DNA of 64,000 nt from Mytilinidion resinicola (taxonomy: Eukaryota > Ascomycota > Dothideomycetes > Mytilinidiales > Mytilinidiaceae): NCBI RefSeq assembly GCF_010093595.1, contig NW_022985459.1:62001-126000 (forward strand). The letters run 5' to 3'. Shown here one piece after another: positions 32,715 to 43,520 of the stretch. Position numbers and translations under genes: made by a program. Within the stretch, counting starts at the first letter, position 1. Each line of letters starts with the position of its first letter. The notes beneath the pieces were generated by a model, which worked only from the letters and a program-made list of their open reading frames with translations, was not told the DNA's origin and ran no database searches.

Positions 32715-33436
32715 ATGCTCCCCCAAACCCTCCTCCTCACCCTCCTCCCTCTCACCCTCGCCCTCCCCACCTCTCAAGAAGCTCGCGCCTGCACTGGGCC
32801 AACCGTCAATGCCGCGACCGTGTCCCTGATCAAAGAATTCGAAGGCTTCGTCGCCTCCCCCGCTTCCGACCCCATCGGGCTGCCGACAGTAGGCTATGGG
32901 CACCAGTGCACGACTTCCGACTGCTCGGAGGTGCCGTACTCGTTTCCGCTATCAGAGAGCACAGCGACGAGTTTGCTGATGAGTGACTTGGTGGTATGTC
33001 AGTTCTTCATCTTTGATTTCGATGGATAGGGTAGTTCGGTATCACAACTTCACGACGAAGCAACGAAAATGATCCAGAACAAATATTTGCGATTCGACCT
33101 AATATTCCTCTTCCAATATTCTCAATGCTGAGATATTCTCTCCAGTCCCCCCAACAAGCCATAACCCTCGACACCGCCGCCGCCGTCACGCTCAACGCAA
33201 ACGAGTACGGCGCGCTGGTGTCCTGGGCGTACAACGTCGGCAACGGCAACGTCGCGTCCTCAACGCTGCTTTCGCGCCTCAACGCGGGCGAGGACGCACT
33301 CACGGTCATCGAGCAGGAGCTGCCGAAGTGGGACCAGGCGGGCGGCGAGACGCTGCCAGGGCTGACGAGGCGCAGGGCGGCTGAGGTGGCGCTGGCGCAG
33401 ACGGCGACGGGCGTGGGGGCGATTCCGGCGTGTTAA
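32715..33436 (+). CDS. secreted GH24 phage-type lysozyme (endolysin-like muramidase)
   Basis: Exons 32715-32993 and 33146-33436 (donor gtatgt, acceptor ctccag, phase 0) give 189 residues. A signal peptide covers residues 1-17 (LLLTLLPLTLALP). The T4-type catalytic set is visible: E43 in KEFEGF, D52 in SDPIG and T58 in PTVGYGH. YGALVSWAYNVGNG and LPGLTRRRAAE are further hallmarks of GH24 enzymes, which cut peptidoglycan between MurNAc and GlcNAc. Fungi make no peptidoglycan, so the enzyme should act on bacteria outside the cell. GH24 genes in ascomycetes are thought to be of bacterial or phage origin; the intron and signal peptide show it is domesticated here. Confidence 0.9.
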
Positions 33437-33805
33437 GATGATGTCGTCGGATTGGGGTTGTGTAGATAGTGGTGCGGTGCTAAGATGCGGCTTGATGCGT
33501 CGGGGCAGCTGGTAGGCGATGGGGTAGATGCGGAGGCTTTGAATTTCGCCTCGGTGGTCGTAAATATATGATCGTAGATGTAGAATGCTGTGAGGTGTCT
33601 CGGCTGGATATCGATGTCGTCCCAAAGTTTGAGAGGGCTAATCTGATTTGCGTACAGCCTGTTGACGCTGTCTGGGGTAGCCTCACGAGTTTACTGGTCG
33701 TCCAAAATGCCGAACTCTTCGCTTATCCGGAATGCTGAAAACACTATGTAGCTCCTCATGCAGCGGTAAAGGAGTGTACGGATATCTACGAGGAGGCATT
33801 GTTGC
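33437..33805. other. intergenic with a MITE-end fragment
   Basis: 33733-33791 resembles 35833-35902 (ctgaaaacac ... ggagtgtacggatatcta) and represents one end of the MITE-like family. No gene seen. Confidence 0.4.
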
Positions 33806-34696
33806 TCAGGTGGCTAAAGCATTCGACGCCTGCGCCTTGGCTTTATCCGCCTCGAACTGCTTCCGCGATGCCTCTGCTCGATCCCTCTCCACGCGCTTCT
33901 CGTGTAGCCGGTGGCACTCCTCTCGGCACGCCTTCTTCGCTTCCGCGTTGTCACCGTGCTCGTGGTCGTGGTGCTCGCAATACGCATTGCCGTACTGGCC
34001 GCCGATGCGGGGGCGGTACTTGTGCTTCGAGGCAAGGTGCTGGAATCGCTTCCGGCACATAATCGCGACTCCAAGAAGGAAAGGCGGGGGTAGGTCATTC
34101 TCCAGCAGATCGGGCTCCGCAGGCGTGGTGCCATTGGGGTCCCAGTAGTGTGCATACCATCTCACAAGCCACCTGCAGAGATGCGAGGCGTCGGGCAGGT
34201 TATCGTAGGCGTATATGATGACTTCGGCATTGATGCCGTCTTGTCTGCAGAACTCGAGTTCGCGCATGATCTGATTGCGGAGCTCGGGGACGTCGTAGCG
34301 GTCGCCGAGGACGTAGAGGCGGGCGAGGTCCAAGGCAGATAGAGAAGACAGTTCGCCCGTTTCTCCGCCGTCTTCGTCTTCTAGTGTGTTTGTGTATAGC
34401 CAGTGCATGAAGCGCTGCGCTGTGAGGACCTCCACGTCCTTCAAGGTGATGCATTTCTCCTCGGCCTCTTTGAAGCCGCCCTTGAAGGCTTTTGTGAAGT
34501 ATTTGGAGCTTTGGCAGATCATCTCTCGGTGGATGGAGAGGCTCTGCGCGTCTGGGCCGACTTTGAGGGTGACGATTGTCTGGTCTTTGAGGGCGAGGAA
34601 GGAGGGCCGTTTGCGCTTTCTTGAGGGCGGAGAGGGAAGTTCGAGGGCACGCTTTGGGGCGTATTCGGGCGCATCGTGGAACTGCTCGTCATCCAT
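33806..34696 (-). CDS. BTB/POZ domain protein
   Basis: Single exon, 296 residues. After an acidic and basic leader (PSPPSRKRKRPS), residues about 40-150 form a BTB/POZ fold: TIVTLKVGPDAQSLSIHREMI, QSSKYFTKAFKGGFKEAEEK, VEVLTAQRFMHWLYT and LDLARLYVLGDRYDVPELRN. The C-terminal third contains CEHHDHEHGDNAEAKKACREEC and a Lys/Arg/Glu/Ala-rich coiled coil. Such fungal BTB proteins are thought to be adaptors, some for Cul3 ligases; the partner cannot be told from sequence. An in-frame C-terminal end at 33806 is preceded by no intron signals. Confidence 0.87.
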   Translation of the reverse strand: MDDEQFHDAPEYAPKRALELPSPPSRKRKRPSFLALKDQTIVTLKVGPDAQSLSIHREMICQSSKYFTKAFKGGFKEAEEKCITLKDVEVLTAQRFMHWLYTNTLEDEDGGETGELSSLSALDLARLYVLGDRYDVPELRNQIMRELEFCRQDGINAEVIIYAYDNLPDASHLCRWLVRWYAHYWDPNGTTPAEPDLLENDLPPPFLLGVAIMCRKRFQHLASKHKYRPRIGGQYGNAYCEHHDHEHGDNAEAKKACREECHRLHEKRVERDRAEASRKQFEADKAKAQASNALAT

Positions 34697-34971
34697 TGTG
34701 AGGGACTCAATGGCCTCTTCGAGCTCACTGATGGTGCGGAAGCGTGGTGTTGAGGATGAGCGGTGATGGCGGGGAATGCCGAAACGCGCACGCTAGGCAG
34801 GAAACAAGGCGATGGCCCGGAGAGCTATCAGGCTCGCCAAAGTTGCATACGGGAGGATCTCAAGCGGTGCCAAACAAGCGTACGCACGCATAGAAATAGT
34901 GTATAAAAGCATCACGAATTCGTGGATTGCCACTTTCTGGTGACACTCATCAACCACGCTGTCATACAAAG

Positions 34972-35117
34972 GTAATGGTGCACCTCTCTACCACTGCTTG
35001 AAGTGCTTCAATAAGTTTTCATAAAACCCTACAAGGGAAGTGAAGAGCTTTTATGCCGTTCAGATCTCTGAAACTGCATTGAAGCGGCCCAAGCAGTAGC
35101 ATACACGTGTAAACACC
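34972..35117. mobile_element. MITE-like copy, diverged
   Basis: Left end gcacctctctaccactgctt and right end gcccaagcagtagcatacac form degenerate inverted repeats. The interior (gtgaagagcttttatgccgt) aligns with the copy at 45735-45880. Confidence 0.6.
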
Positions 35118-35670
35118 CACCCCGTGCCTTGTTCAAACTAAGAGTGCCACTTCTTTTATGCCTGCCATCCTAACCCTCTTTACCGGTGGTGTTGTTAGCT
35201 TTAGGGGTAATTAGCACAGGAAGTAACGTCGAGCGTACCTGCTGCCTCTCCACTTTCAACATCTAGGCAATCTCGATGTGGATACAGCAAACACAACGAA
35301 GAACTCCGGGCCGCTGGAGAAGAGATGAGGAGGTGAGCATGTAGCTACGTGCTACTTCCGCGGCGATGGTGGTAGAAATGGTGGTAGACAGGTCAACCTT
35401 CACAGTAGAAAGCCCCCAGCATCTTTGCAGGGGCTCCGAACTCCTTAGATCATTTCTTTCAAATCTTGGGTGATAACTTGCAGTCCTTAAAGCTATGGCA
35501 AAGGAGCAACATGTCTCTGTGAGTCGCAAATTGCGGCAGCTTCATCCGTTAGCTACATGGGTGCATCGTGGGTTGAGGCATCGCAGCATCAGCATCACGG
35601 CGGCCAAGAGAACTGTAGAGCGATTGCGATTTCATTGCCTCAAGAAACTCATCTAAAGTGTCTTGCCGTA

Positions 35671-35902
35671 CATATCCGTACACCTTTCTACCACCGCTTG
35701 TGGTGCCTCATGCTATTTTCAGAGTTCCGACTCAGACAGAAGGCCTACTTTTTGAATATCTAGTAAACTCGTTAGGCCATCCCAAGCAGTGGCAGAGGAG
35801 TGTACAAACATGGGAACTATGATCCGTCGCCCTGGATTTCTGAAAACACCATAAGGCTCTATAAGTGGTGGCAGAGGAGTGTACGGATATCTATGACGAC
35901 GT
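35671..35902. mobile_element. MITE-like copy plus a second right-end fragment
   Basis: 35671-35812 has ends ccgtacacctttctaccacc and gcagtggcagaggagtgtac. 35833-35902 is a right-end fragment (ggcagaggagtgtacggata) nearly identical to 33760-33791. Confidence 0.55.
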
Positions 35903-37764
35903 ACTGTATTCTGTATGTAAAGATATCTCGTTCGCCTTTATTGAAGTCCAAACTGGGCTGGTGATGGTCTCATATTGCCACACGGCTGCCGCCGCTAGGA
36001 GGGCTTCTGTGCCGTGTCAAGAACCCAGATGTGACGTAGCATAGGCCTGGGCAACAGCTTGCGCATCTGAACGCCGCTGGATCTTGAGACACCATGCCAA
36101 CTGCGGCGCGTGGGCAACGCCCATAGAGGCCGACATGCCACAACCAGAGGCGTCGGGACATTGGTAAATACCGAGAGAATTCCATTGTTTCAGGTGTCTG
36201 ATCTATCATGCATCTTTCTCGCCGTCCTCGGGAGTGTGCATCGCGGTGGGCACGCGCCTCAACACCAAAACACATCACGAGAAAATTTGTGGGCGCGCTC
36301 ATAACACAGCGCTACTTCAGCATGGTGCACTATCAAGAAACGACAAGGCCTGGAGGATGACGCCTTCTACCTCGGACTACTTCACCTCACCTGCAAGGCT
36401 ATCTGTCGGACTGAACGGAAGGTGATGATGAACAAGATCTGATGGTGTTGGAGAGCGGCTACCCAGCTTGCTGTGTCGCCAGCAGTAACAACCAACTAGG
36501 AAGACAATCATGCACAAACAATGGTGATGAATTGCATCGAACAACTCCGCGCGTCGAACAACCCAACCACAACAACTCACCACCGTGCCAACCCCACCAA
36601 GTGATCACCAAGAAGAGAAGCTTCTTCTTCAAGCATCCAGACAAGCTGAGTAGCCCAATGAAAAAGATAGAAAAGAAGTTGAGGAGATATCTCACTCGAG
36701 AGTTTGTTTTTCCAAAAATTCCCTGCCGATCCGAAGACCAGCAGGAGTGGTCTGTCGGTAGTTTTCAACCAGCAACAACACGGTCTCGGACGAATCCTCA
36801 CTGACGCGCGTAATGCCCTGTGAGAGAGTATTAGTGAGAAGCTTGAGTGAGGAGAAAGAAAGGATGGGGGAAGGGAGACTTGCCTTGCACTAGGATGAGG
36901 AGAGAAGGAAGGAGGACGGGGGACTGGCGCTATATAGGCAGGAGGAATTGGTGCTGACTCAGCGGGACCCTAAGCGAGGGGCTGTGATTGGTTCGCAGGG
37001 AGGGCGTGGAAGGTCGTAGAAGCTCTAGAAGGTGGTCGTAGTTGCCTGGAGCTGCGCGGGTGGCTGGTGAGTGAAGGAGTGTGGCTCGGGCAACGGCAGC
37101 GAGGTCAGTGTGGCTCAGTAGCGCTCAGGGCAGCAGCATTGAGAGACCGAGGTCTGGAGAGGTAAGATGTACTCGTTACGTAGGTCTGCGATAGTGTCCA
37201 GAAGAAATACTGCTCGTCTTAATTCTAATTTCTATAATATTGACCAGCATTCCTATCAGGACGGCCACAATTCGCAGATGAATAGATTCAAGGTAACATT
37301 CTCTCACCTAGAAGCTTGTCTCATGGAAAGCAGCAAGCTCCAACCGTGATGTTAGACTCTACAGCCTGTCAACAGTGGATATCGGGAATTTTAAACAAGC
37401 TCTAGTCTCCCAGGCACAGGAACCAGCCCACGTTAGTTCTCGTTGTCGCAGTTAGAACTCGACCAGAATTCAGGAAAAGTCAATGGATTTCTTTTCACTA
37501 TCTAAAAGATGGAGTTGAGGTAGAACAACATGCAAAGACCGACTGGCCTCGCTTATTTCAGCTCATCTAAAACTGCCTCAAGTTCCCAAGTCTCTCACTC
37601 TTCTATCTCGCTCGAGCCGCAGCTCCTCGCCATCGGGCTAACCTTCTGAAACGTTCAACCTGCAAACTACAACACCATCCAAAGTGTCTATAATACCATC
37701 AGGCCATTTCCACCGACGTACAGAAACCTCATCCTCCAGAACCCGTCTTACCCCCTTAACCCTC

Positions 37765-38538
37765 CTACCACGGAATCACATCTCCCGACTCCTTATCCAG
37801 CCCCCTCCTCGAATACGTCCCCGTCACCCCCTCTGCCCCCTGATCAACCAGCTCACATGCCCTAACCGCCCCATTCTTCGGGTGCGTCTCCTCGTTCAAC
37901 GGCACATGATTCAGCCCCGTCGCGTTCAGCCCTGGGCACACAGCATTCACCCTCCACTCCGGCTTGACCCTCGAGTACCACGCGCTAAGATAGTTGACCG
38001 CAGCCTTGCTGCTGTTGTACCACGGGCACTGCACGATGTGGTAGCCCGCCACAAACGTCCCGATCGACCCCAAGGTGCTGGAGATGAAGATGACCTTCGC
38101 GGGCCCGGGGCTAGCGGCGTCGAGCAGCGGCGTGAGGGCGTCGGTCAGCACGGCCGTGGAAATGACGTTGACGCCATACACGTGCGTGTAGACTTCGCGG
38201 AGCGTCTTGTCTTTGCCGTGGAGGGAGGGCGGGACGACGTCGCCGAAATTGGCGCCAGCGGTGCCGGCGTTGTTGACCAGGACGTCGAGCTTGCCGTAGG
38301 TCTCTTTGATCTGGGAGACGGCCGCGGCGATGGAGGCATCGGACGTGATGTCCAGCTCGAGGGGGGACACGTTGGAGGGGGAGCCCAGGGCTTTGAGGGC
38401 AGAGGCGCCTTTGGCCAGGCTGCGCGTGCCCATGAGGATGTGGTGGGTGGAGGGGTGGTCGGCGGCGAGTTTGGCGACGGTTTCGTAGCCGATGCCGGCG
38501 TTGCCGCCGGTGATGAGGACGATGGTTTTGGAAGTCAT
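37765..38538 (-). CDS. short-chain dehydrogenase/reductase
   Basis: Single exon, 257 residues, the usual classical-SDR length. Cofactor motif TGGNAGIG (residues 10-17), LDIT at 62-65, NNAG at 89-92, catalytic Ser in FISSTLGS (about 153) and Y174-x3-K178 (YNSSK), with the substrate loop PGLNATGLN. The Gly-rich motif followed by GTRS suggests NADP(H). It reduces or oxidises an unknown carbonyl or alcohol in the cytosol. Good ATG context, TATA box 110 nt upstream. No neighbouring pathway genes are evident. Confidence 0.92.
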   Translation of the reverse strand: MTSKTIVLITGGNAGIGYETVAKLAADHPSTHHILMGTRSLAKGASALKALGSPSNVSPLELDITSDASIAAAVSQIKETYGKLDVLVNNAGTAGANFGDVVPPSLHGKDKTLREVYTHVYGVNVISTAVLTDALTPLLDAASPGPAKVIFISSTLGSIGTFVAGYHIVQCPWYNSSKAAVNYLSAWYSRVKPEWRVNAVCPGLNATGLNHVPLNEETHPKNGAVRACELVDQGAEGVTGTYSRRGLDKESGDVIPW

Positions 38539-39455
38539 GTTGGAGATGTTAGTGTTTGTGGTGGTGGATTGGTATAGTTTAAGGAATGCAAGAGACCAAG
38601 AAGAGGTTGTGGAGGAGTTTACCTATTCCCGCGGAGTTCTACTGGCCTTATATACGTTCTCTCTTTCGATCTCGCCATCATAGAAATATTGGTGCGTTGG
38701 CCTTTGTCGGGCGCGGACATGGTTCGATCGATGTTGAGGCCGTTAGACATGATGCAAGAGGGCGGAAATAGCGGATTTGAGCTACTATACCTCTCTAAAT
38801 CGCGCCGGGCGAGAGCGCAAGGAGCCTTATGTCCAGACTGGAGGAGTCAAGTGCAGGGTTCATGCATGACCACGCTAGGCACTGGTGCATAGACGACGAG
38901 GTATGGCGAGGCGATTCGCTGGTGCTCAATTTCGTAGTCCCCGCATGTGTAGACATGCGCTGATCGACAGTGGGACAGTTTCGTACGATGCTTCGGACAA
39001 CAAGGATTCTCGCAACCTCAACAACGCGACTTTGATGGTGATCGAGCCCTGGGGAATTAGAAATCATGATCTTGCGGCGAAACTGATTGGGCAGTTGTTG
39101 CATTATCATGACCCAACTGACCTTGATCGAGATTCATGTCTGAATGTAGACGCTGCACAAACCTAGGCCTACAGCAATAGGAAAACCTAAGTATAGACGA
39201 TTGGCGAGGCGTTTTCATAGCAGGTAAATAGCTTATCCCAGGCTTTACCTAGAAGAGATCGCTCGTGCTCTAATATTCACGCGGACTAGAACCGGAGTAA
39301 CGGAGCTGGTTCATTGGTTGCTGCCATGCTTCATTATGTTGCCAGAGCACGATGTAAAGAAGTAAAAGTGAAGAAGAAGTTTGAAAACTTGATTCAGAGT
39401 CTGTGGATAAGGCCCAACACTATACAGCATATCAATTGCATCTCTTGCGCCTTCA
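38539..39455. other. intergenic, promoter of the SDR gene
   Basis: Carries the SDR TATA box; the remainder holds no supported gene. Confidence 0.4.
38648..38654 (-). promoter_or_regulatory. TATA box of the SDR gene
   Basis: Reads TATATAA on the minus strand, about 110 nt upstream of the ATG at 38538. Confidence 0.45.
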
Positions 39456-41071
39456 TCAATACACCCCCGTTACAGGACAAATCCAACTGCCCGCCTCATC
39501 CACCTCACCCCCGCGATACTCCGCTACAGTAGGCCACTTACAAAACGGCCGCTGTAATTGCACCCCCAAGCTCGCCGTATCATTCATATACTTCGTCCCG
39601 ATCACCTTCTCCGGCGCCTTTGCCGTCCCCTCAACCCACTCCACCAACGCCCACAGCATGGAGTACTCACTCCCCTTTCCTCCTGGCGTCAATCCACCTG
39701 CGAAACACCATCAAGTGCCCAGGCACCTGGGCCACCAGCGCAGTGACCCATCCCAGGCACCATGAACAAGCGGTAAAAGTCCTCAACCTCTGCCGGCTTG
39801 CCTACAGACTCGAAGAACTCGTCGACAAGATCGTATAACGCTGGTGTATCGAGGGATGGGATCAAAGGATCCGCGCAACCGTGATACTGCAGCACCTTCC
39901 CGCCGCGCTCATGGAACGGGCGCATATCTGGGTCGTACGCATTACAACCGCCGGGGTTGATGCTATCCGCGAGATCGACGTCAGCCACACTCTGCGTGCG
40001 CCAGTCCCAATTGGTATTGTTGAAGACGGTCTCGGCGTAGAAGGGAAGCCCGAAGGTGGGCGTAAGGCCGTTCATGAGGATGCTGAAACTTGCTTCGCCC
40101 GATGGGGAGATCCCAGGGTTGATAAGGCGGCCGTCTTCAGCAAGCCAGGGCGCGTACATGCGTTTGAGATTCGTGATTTGAGGGCCAGTGAGGCAACGAA
40201 TGCCTTGACGCCGGTTTTGCCGCAGAGGAAGACTTCGGGATGAAAGGAGCACTTCGAGGGATCCATGATGATGCCGTCTGTGATTCCATCAATGCTGTCG
40301 CATTGGTCAAGCACAGCAGAGGAGATGATGCTCCACATGCTGGCTGGAACGAAGCTGGAGCGGTTGTTTGGGAATTGCTGCAAGGCGACGTAGGTCTGCC
40401 AGGCGCTTGTGTGCGTTTACCAGGCTATAGCACTTCCGACAAGGACACCGTCGTAATCGGATGGATAGCGCTGTGCGGCGTTGAGGCCTTGACGTCCACC
40501 GGTTGAACAGCCGGCATAGTAGGAATATTTTGCGGCATTGCCGTAGTACGCTTTCACGATAGATTTGGCGGCCACGGATGTCAGGTGTAAAGCTCGATAA
40601 CCCCAGTCGATCAAGTGCTCCGGGTTCTGAAATGGCGTGCCATCAGAGCTGCTGCCGTTGTGTCCGGTGTTTGTGCTCATAGCAGCGAAGCCCTTTCGCG
40701 CACCCCAGACAACGTCGGGGTAGTTTACGCCTCCAGCGAAGCCGCCATTGTCAACCGCCAGGAAGCGCCTGTTCCAGGCTGATGGCAGAGGAAGCCATAT
40801 CTCAGCAACGGCAGAGCTGTTCAGAGAAGTCTGGACGTTGTACTCGACTCGACATAGGCTTGGGAGATCGATCTGGACGGCGTTGTATCCACTGTTCTCG
40901 GTGATGCCTGTGAAGTTGCTACCTGCTGCAATTGCTGTTGCAGCAACTACGACACCTTTGGGATCGTGGAGGGATAGTCCAGATAGGGAAGAGCATGCTG
41001 CAGAATGCCATCCTGTAGCTAGAGCAAGCAGGTATCAAAGCGATCCAAAGAAGAGGAGTGATGCGCAACAT
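39456..41071 (-). pseudogene. tannase / feruloyl esterase family, multiply disrupted
   Basis: The order of motifs follows fungal tannase/feruloyl esterases across about 540 codon equivalents: a start at 41071 with a signal-like leader (MLRITPLLWIAL), CSSLSGLSLHDPKGV, AEIWLPLPSAWNRRFLAVDN, the nucleophile motif YYAGCSTGGRQG (G-C-S-T-G-G), CLTGPQITNLKRMY, GCADPLIPS and FMVPGMGHCAGG (catalytic His). The reading is broken by a frameshift near 41025, an in-frame TAA at 40417-40419, a frameshift near 40205 and another near 39692. None has splice signals that would repair it. Such enzymes are secreted and hydrolyse esters of gallic or hydroxycinnamic acids in plant material. Loss here is probably real because four lesions are present. 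Confidence 0.8.
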
Positions 41072-41388
41072 CGTGGGACAATGCAGGTACAAACTGCAGC
41101 TAACACAAAGCGGAAAACAAACAATCAGCAGGCGCGGAGCTTATAATCATGTTCCTGAGCATCTTATCGAAGATGTTCTTCGGTACCGTACGTCCGATGA
41201 TGGTAGCCCACTTTAGGACGGGAAGTCCATCCGATCGCTGAGATTTCGGGATATAATCAAAACGGCGTCATTGTGGTACCAGTAAGAGAGCCCTGACGGA
41301 TATGCTCCGAAAGAGACGCTGATTGCATAAGTTAGTGTGCCTTACCCTATGCTCAACTATCGAAAGCCACCCCATGTGCTATTTCTTC
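41072..41388. other. intergenic, nothing recognised
   Basis: Short spacer between the esterase pseudogene and the DUF3820-like gene. Confidence 0.4.
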
Positions 41389-43092
41389 TTATAGAGCCGC
41401 CGCCACCCCATAATTCCTGGCCTTGAATTTATTCAACGCCTTCGTTGGCGTATCTGATCCGGTGGTCTGGAAGTGCTTGGCGAAGTAGAAAACTTGATGG
41501 AGCCAAAATCGTGTGCCTTTCCTGCTTCGACTTCCGGAAATTGTGTGTACGCCAGCAGCGAGAAGTGCTTGCGTCTCAGTACCGAAGTAGGCCTTCGCAT
41601 CTCCAGCTGTTATCCACATTTGTTCGTCGTTGCGGAAGAATCGGCCGATGTCGCGCGTATGGTCGTCCGGAACCGCGAAAGGCTTTCTAGACTTCGAGGA
41701 CATACCCCCTTTCCTGACTTGCTCCTTCTGGACCTTCTTGTTCTTGCTGTCGAAGTAATTCAAAGCTGCAACAAGATCAGGACGGGTATCTCCACATTTC
41801 TCATTCTTCAGATATTGTATGTACGATGGAGATAAAGAGTCCAGTCTCATCCCGATGTTAGTGCCGAAATTAAGGACGTAAAGTGATGGATCTGGAGGTG
41901 CAAAGAGGGAGGGATTCCGTTGCACTAAGTCTGCGACGGCGGCGGCTAAATCAGGTCTAGAGGATATGACGCCTCGATCGTGGAGAAGGGAAAGATAGTC
42001 AGCAGGCACCTCTGCAAGTGATCTGCCCATATGAACTCCGAACGTGAACCGGTAGGTGAGGGCATTCGGTAGAGCGATTTGAGGGGTTTGCGAGCTCTAA
42101 GGGGGCAACGAAATTTGTGGGACACTCGACACTGGGGCGGTTTCAATCAACATTGGTGCCGGTGCCGGTTTCTGTGAATTCGAAGGCGGGAAAACACTTG
42201 CAAATGCACCGGGCGACGGCGCTGGAACATACGACGTTGGCGCTGGCGCGCTCAAACTTGGGGGTAGGGTTGCGGGCGGGTTTTCGAATGGCTCCAAAGC
42301 TGCAGCAAGCCCAGGGATCTCATCTACAAGACCTTGAGCCTTGACATACAATATGTAGCCTTCTGGCACCTCGCTCAGTGTCTTGTTCTTATGCATGCCG
42401 AACGGAAAACGGAAGGGCGGCGGAGGAGCCTGGGGAGCTGGCGGAGCAACTGGAACTGGGGCGGCAATCTGGGACGCAATGAGCGCCAATGAAGCTTCAT
42501 GAGCAGCTCTCCGTTGTTCCTCTAACCGGTCCATCTCGTCCACAGCTGCATTGAGAGCCCAAACGTGCTCCACAACGCCCTTCTCTCGAAGAAACGAGAT
42601 GTAAACCTTTGGCACCTCATCAACCTTCTTCCCCTTGTGCTTCCCAAATGTGAACCTGTATGGACCCAACTCCTGCGGTCGTACTACCGGCTGCACCGGA
42701 GGCTGCGAAGACGTCGGACGCTGTTGCGAGGAGGAGTGAGCTTTCGCCAGGAGCTTCGGCGCAGGGGTCGATTGGGATTGGGAGGCAGGTGGCGTCCAGG
42801 ATAGGTTGCTCGAGAGCTCCCTAAGGGGGCTCCGCTGGCTGGATATCAAGGTATCTGTCTGCGATGCGGCGAGGATGAGGTCGTCATCGTCGATATCTCC
42901 GAAGTCAGAGGAAGGAGCCGTCGTAAGGAGGTTCGGCACAGGGATCAATAGGGATTGAGAGGAAGGGGAACCGCTAATACTATTGTTCAAGAGCTCCTTG
43001 AGAGGACTTTGCTGGCTGGATATCAAGGTTTCCGTTTGCGAGGCGGCGAGGATGAGGTCGTCGTCGTCGATGTCTCCGAAGTCTGAGCTCAT
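41389..43092 (-). pseudogene. four-module DUF3820-like protein, single in-frame TAG
   Basis: One reading frame of 568 codons, interrupted only by TAG at 42097-42099. N-terminus: two tandem copies of a ~60-residue unit starting SDFGDIDDDDLILAASQT. Then four modules of the pattern F-G-x-H/N-x-G/N-x-x-L-x-E-V-P-x-x-Y (YRFTFGKHKGKKVDEVP, FRFPFGMHKNKTLSEVP, YRFTFGVHMGRSLAEVP, YVLNFGTNIGMRLDSLS), which resemble DUF3820. The C-terminal WITAGDAKAYFG...GSRSRKGTRFWL is XPA-like in flavour, which may point to DNA work, but this is weak. The stop lies between modules 2 and 3 where CAG would fit. A 36-nt GT..AG segment ending at the TAG (ttgcccccttag) could remove it in frame but is short for an intron and has a poor donor. 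Confidence 0.6.
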
Positions 43093-43520
43093 GGCGATTG
43101 CGACCGTGCGGGCGGAAGGGGCGAGTACTGGGGTAGATTCGTAGTTTGGAGACGCGCGGGACGCGCAGAATGGTTATGTTGCAGTGTTGAGATGTTGTGG
43201 GTAGCTTCAATGGGTGTTTACGGAGGTGTATGGCGGAGAGAAGGGAGGGCAATGCTGTTTTGATGGAGAGGGATGGGGCTTGGCATGGGGGCAGGACACT
43301 TCATCAATCTTCGCATCACCCCTCAACACCATCGTTCTATCACAAAACATGCTTGATGGTACCCTCCTCGTTTCCCTCTAACCGGGAATTCCAATATCGA
43401 TGTATATGCGAAAGGGAGTGTACAGAGTAATTTACAGGCTTCCTCAACGCTCTCAAGCATCCACCTTCTCCCGTTCTTCCTCGCCTCTCACATCTCAACA
43501 ATTCTGACTCCCCTATCCAT
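43093..43520. other. intergenic, nothing recognised
   Basis: Upstream of the DUF3820-like gene and downstream of the secreted-protein gene. No feature seen. Confidence 0.4.

Larger units (their letters stand above)
34697..37764. other. 3.1-kb gene-free region with MITE copies
   Basis: Contains the MITE-like copies listed separately. 36840-37150 is purine-rich on this strand with a tatata stretch (ggcgctatataggcagg), which read on the minus strand looks like a promoter with a pyrimidine-rich leader, but no gene follows. ORFs at 35970-36302 and 36442-36804 show no domain. Confidence 0.4.

Noticed and set aside
36442..36804. 120-codon plus ORF and a promoter-like minus segment at 36840-36960
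   Set aside because: Considered an LTR or a gene start, but no primer-binding site, paired repeat or following gene was found.
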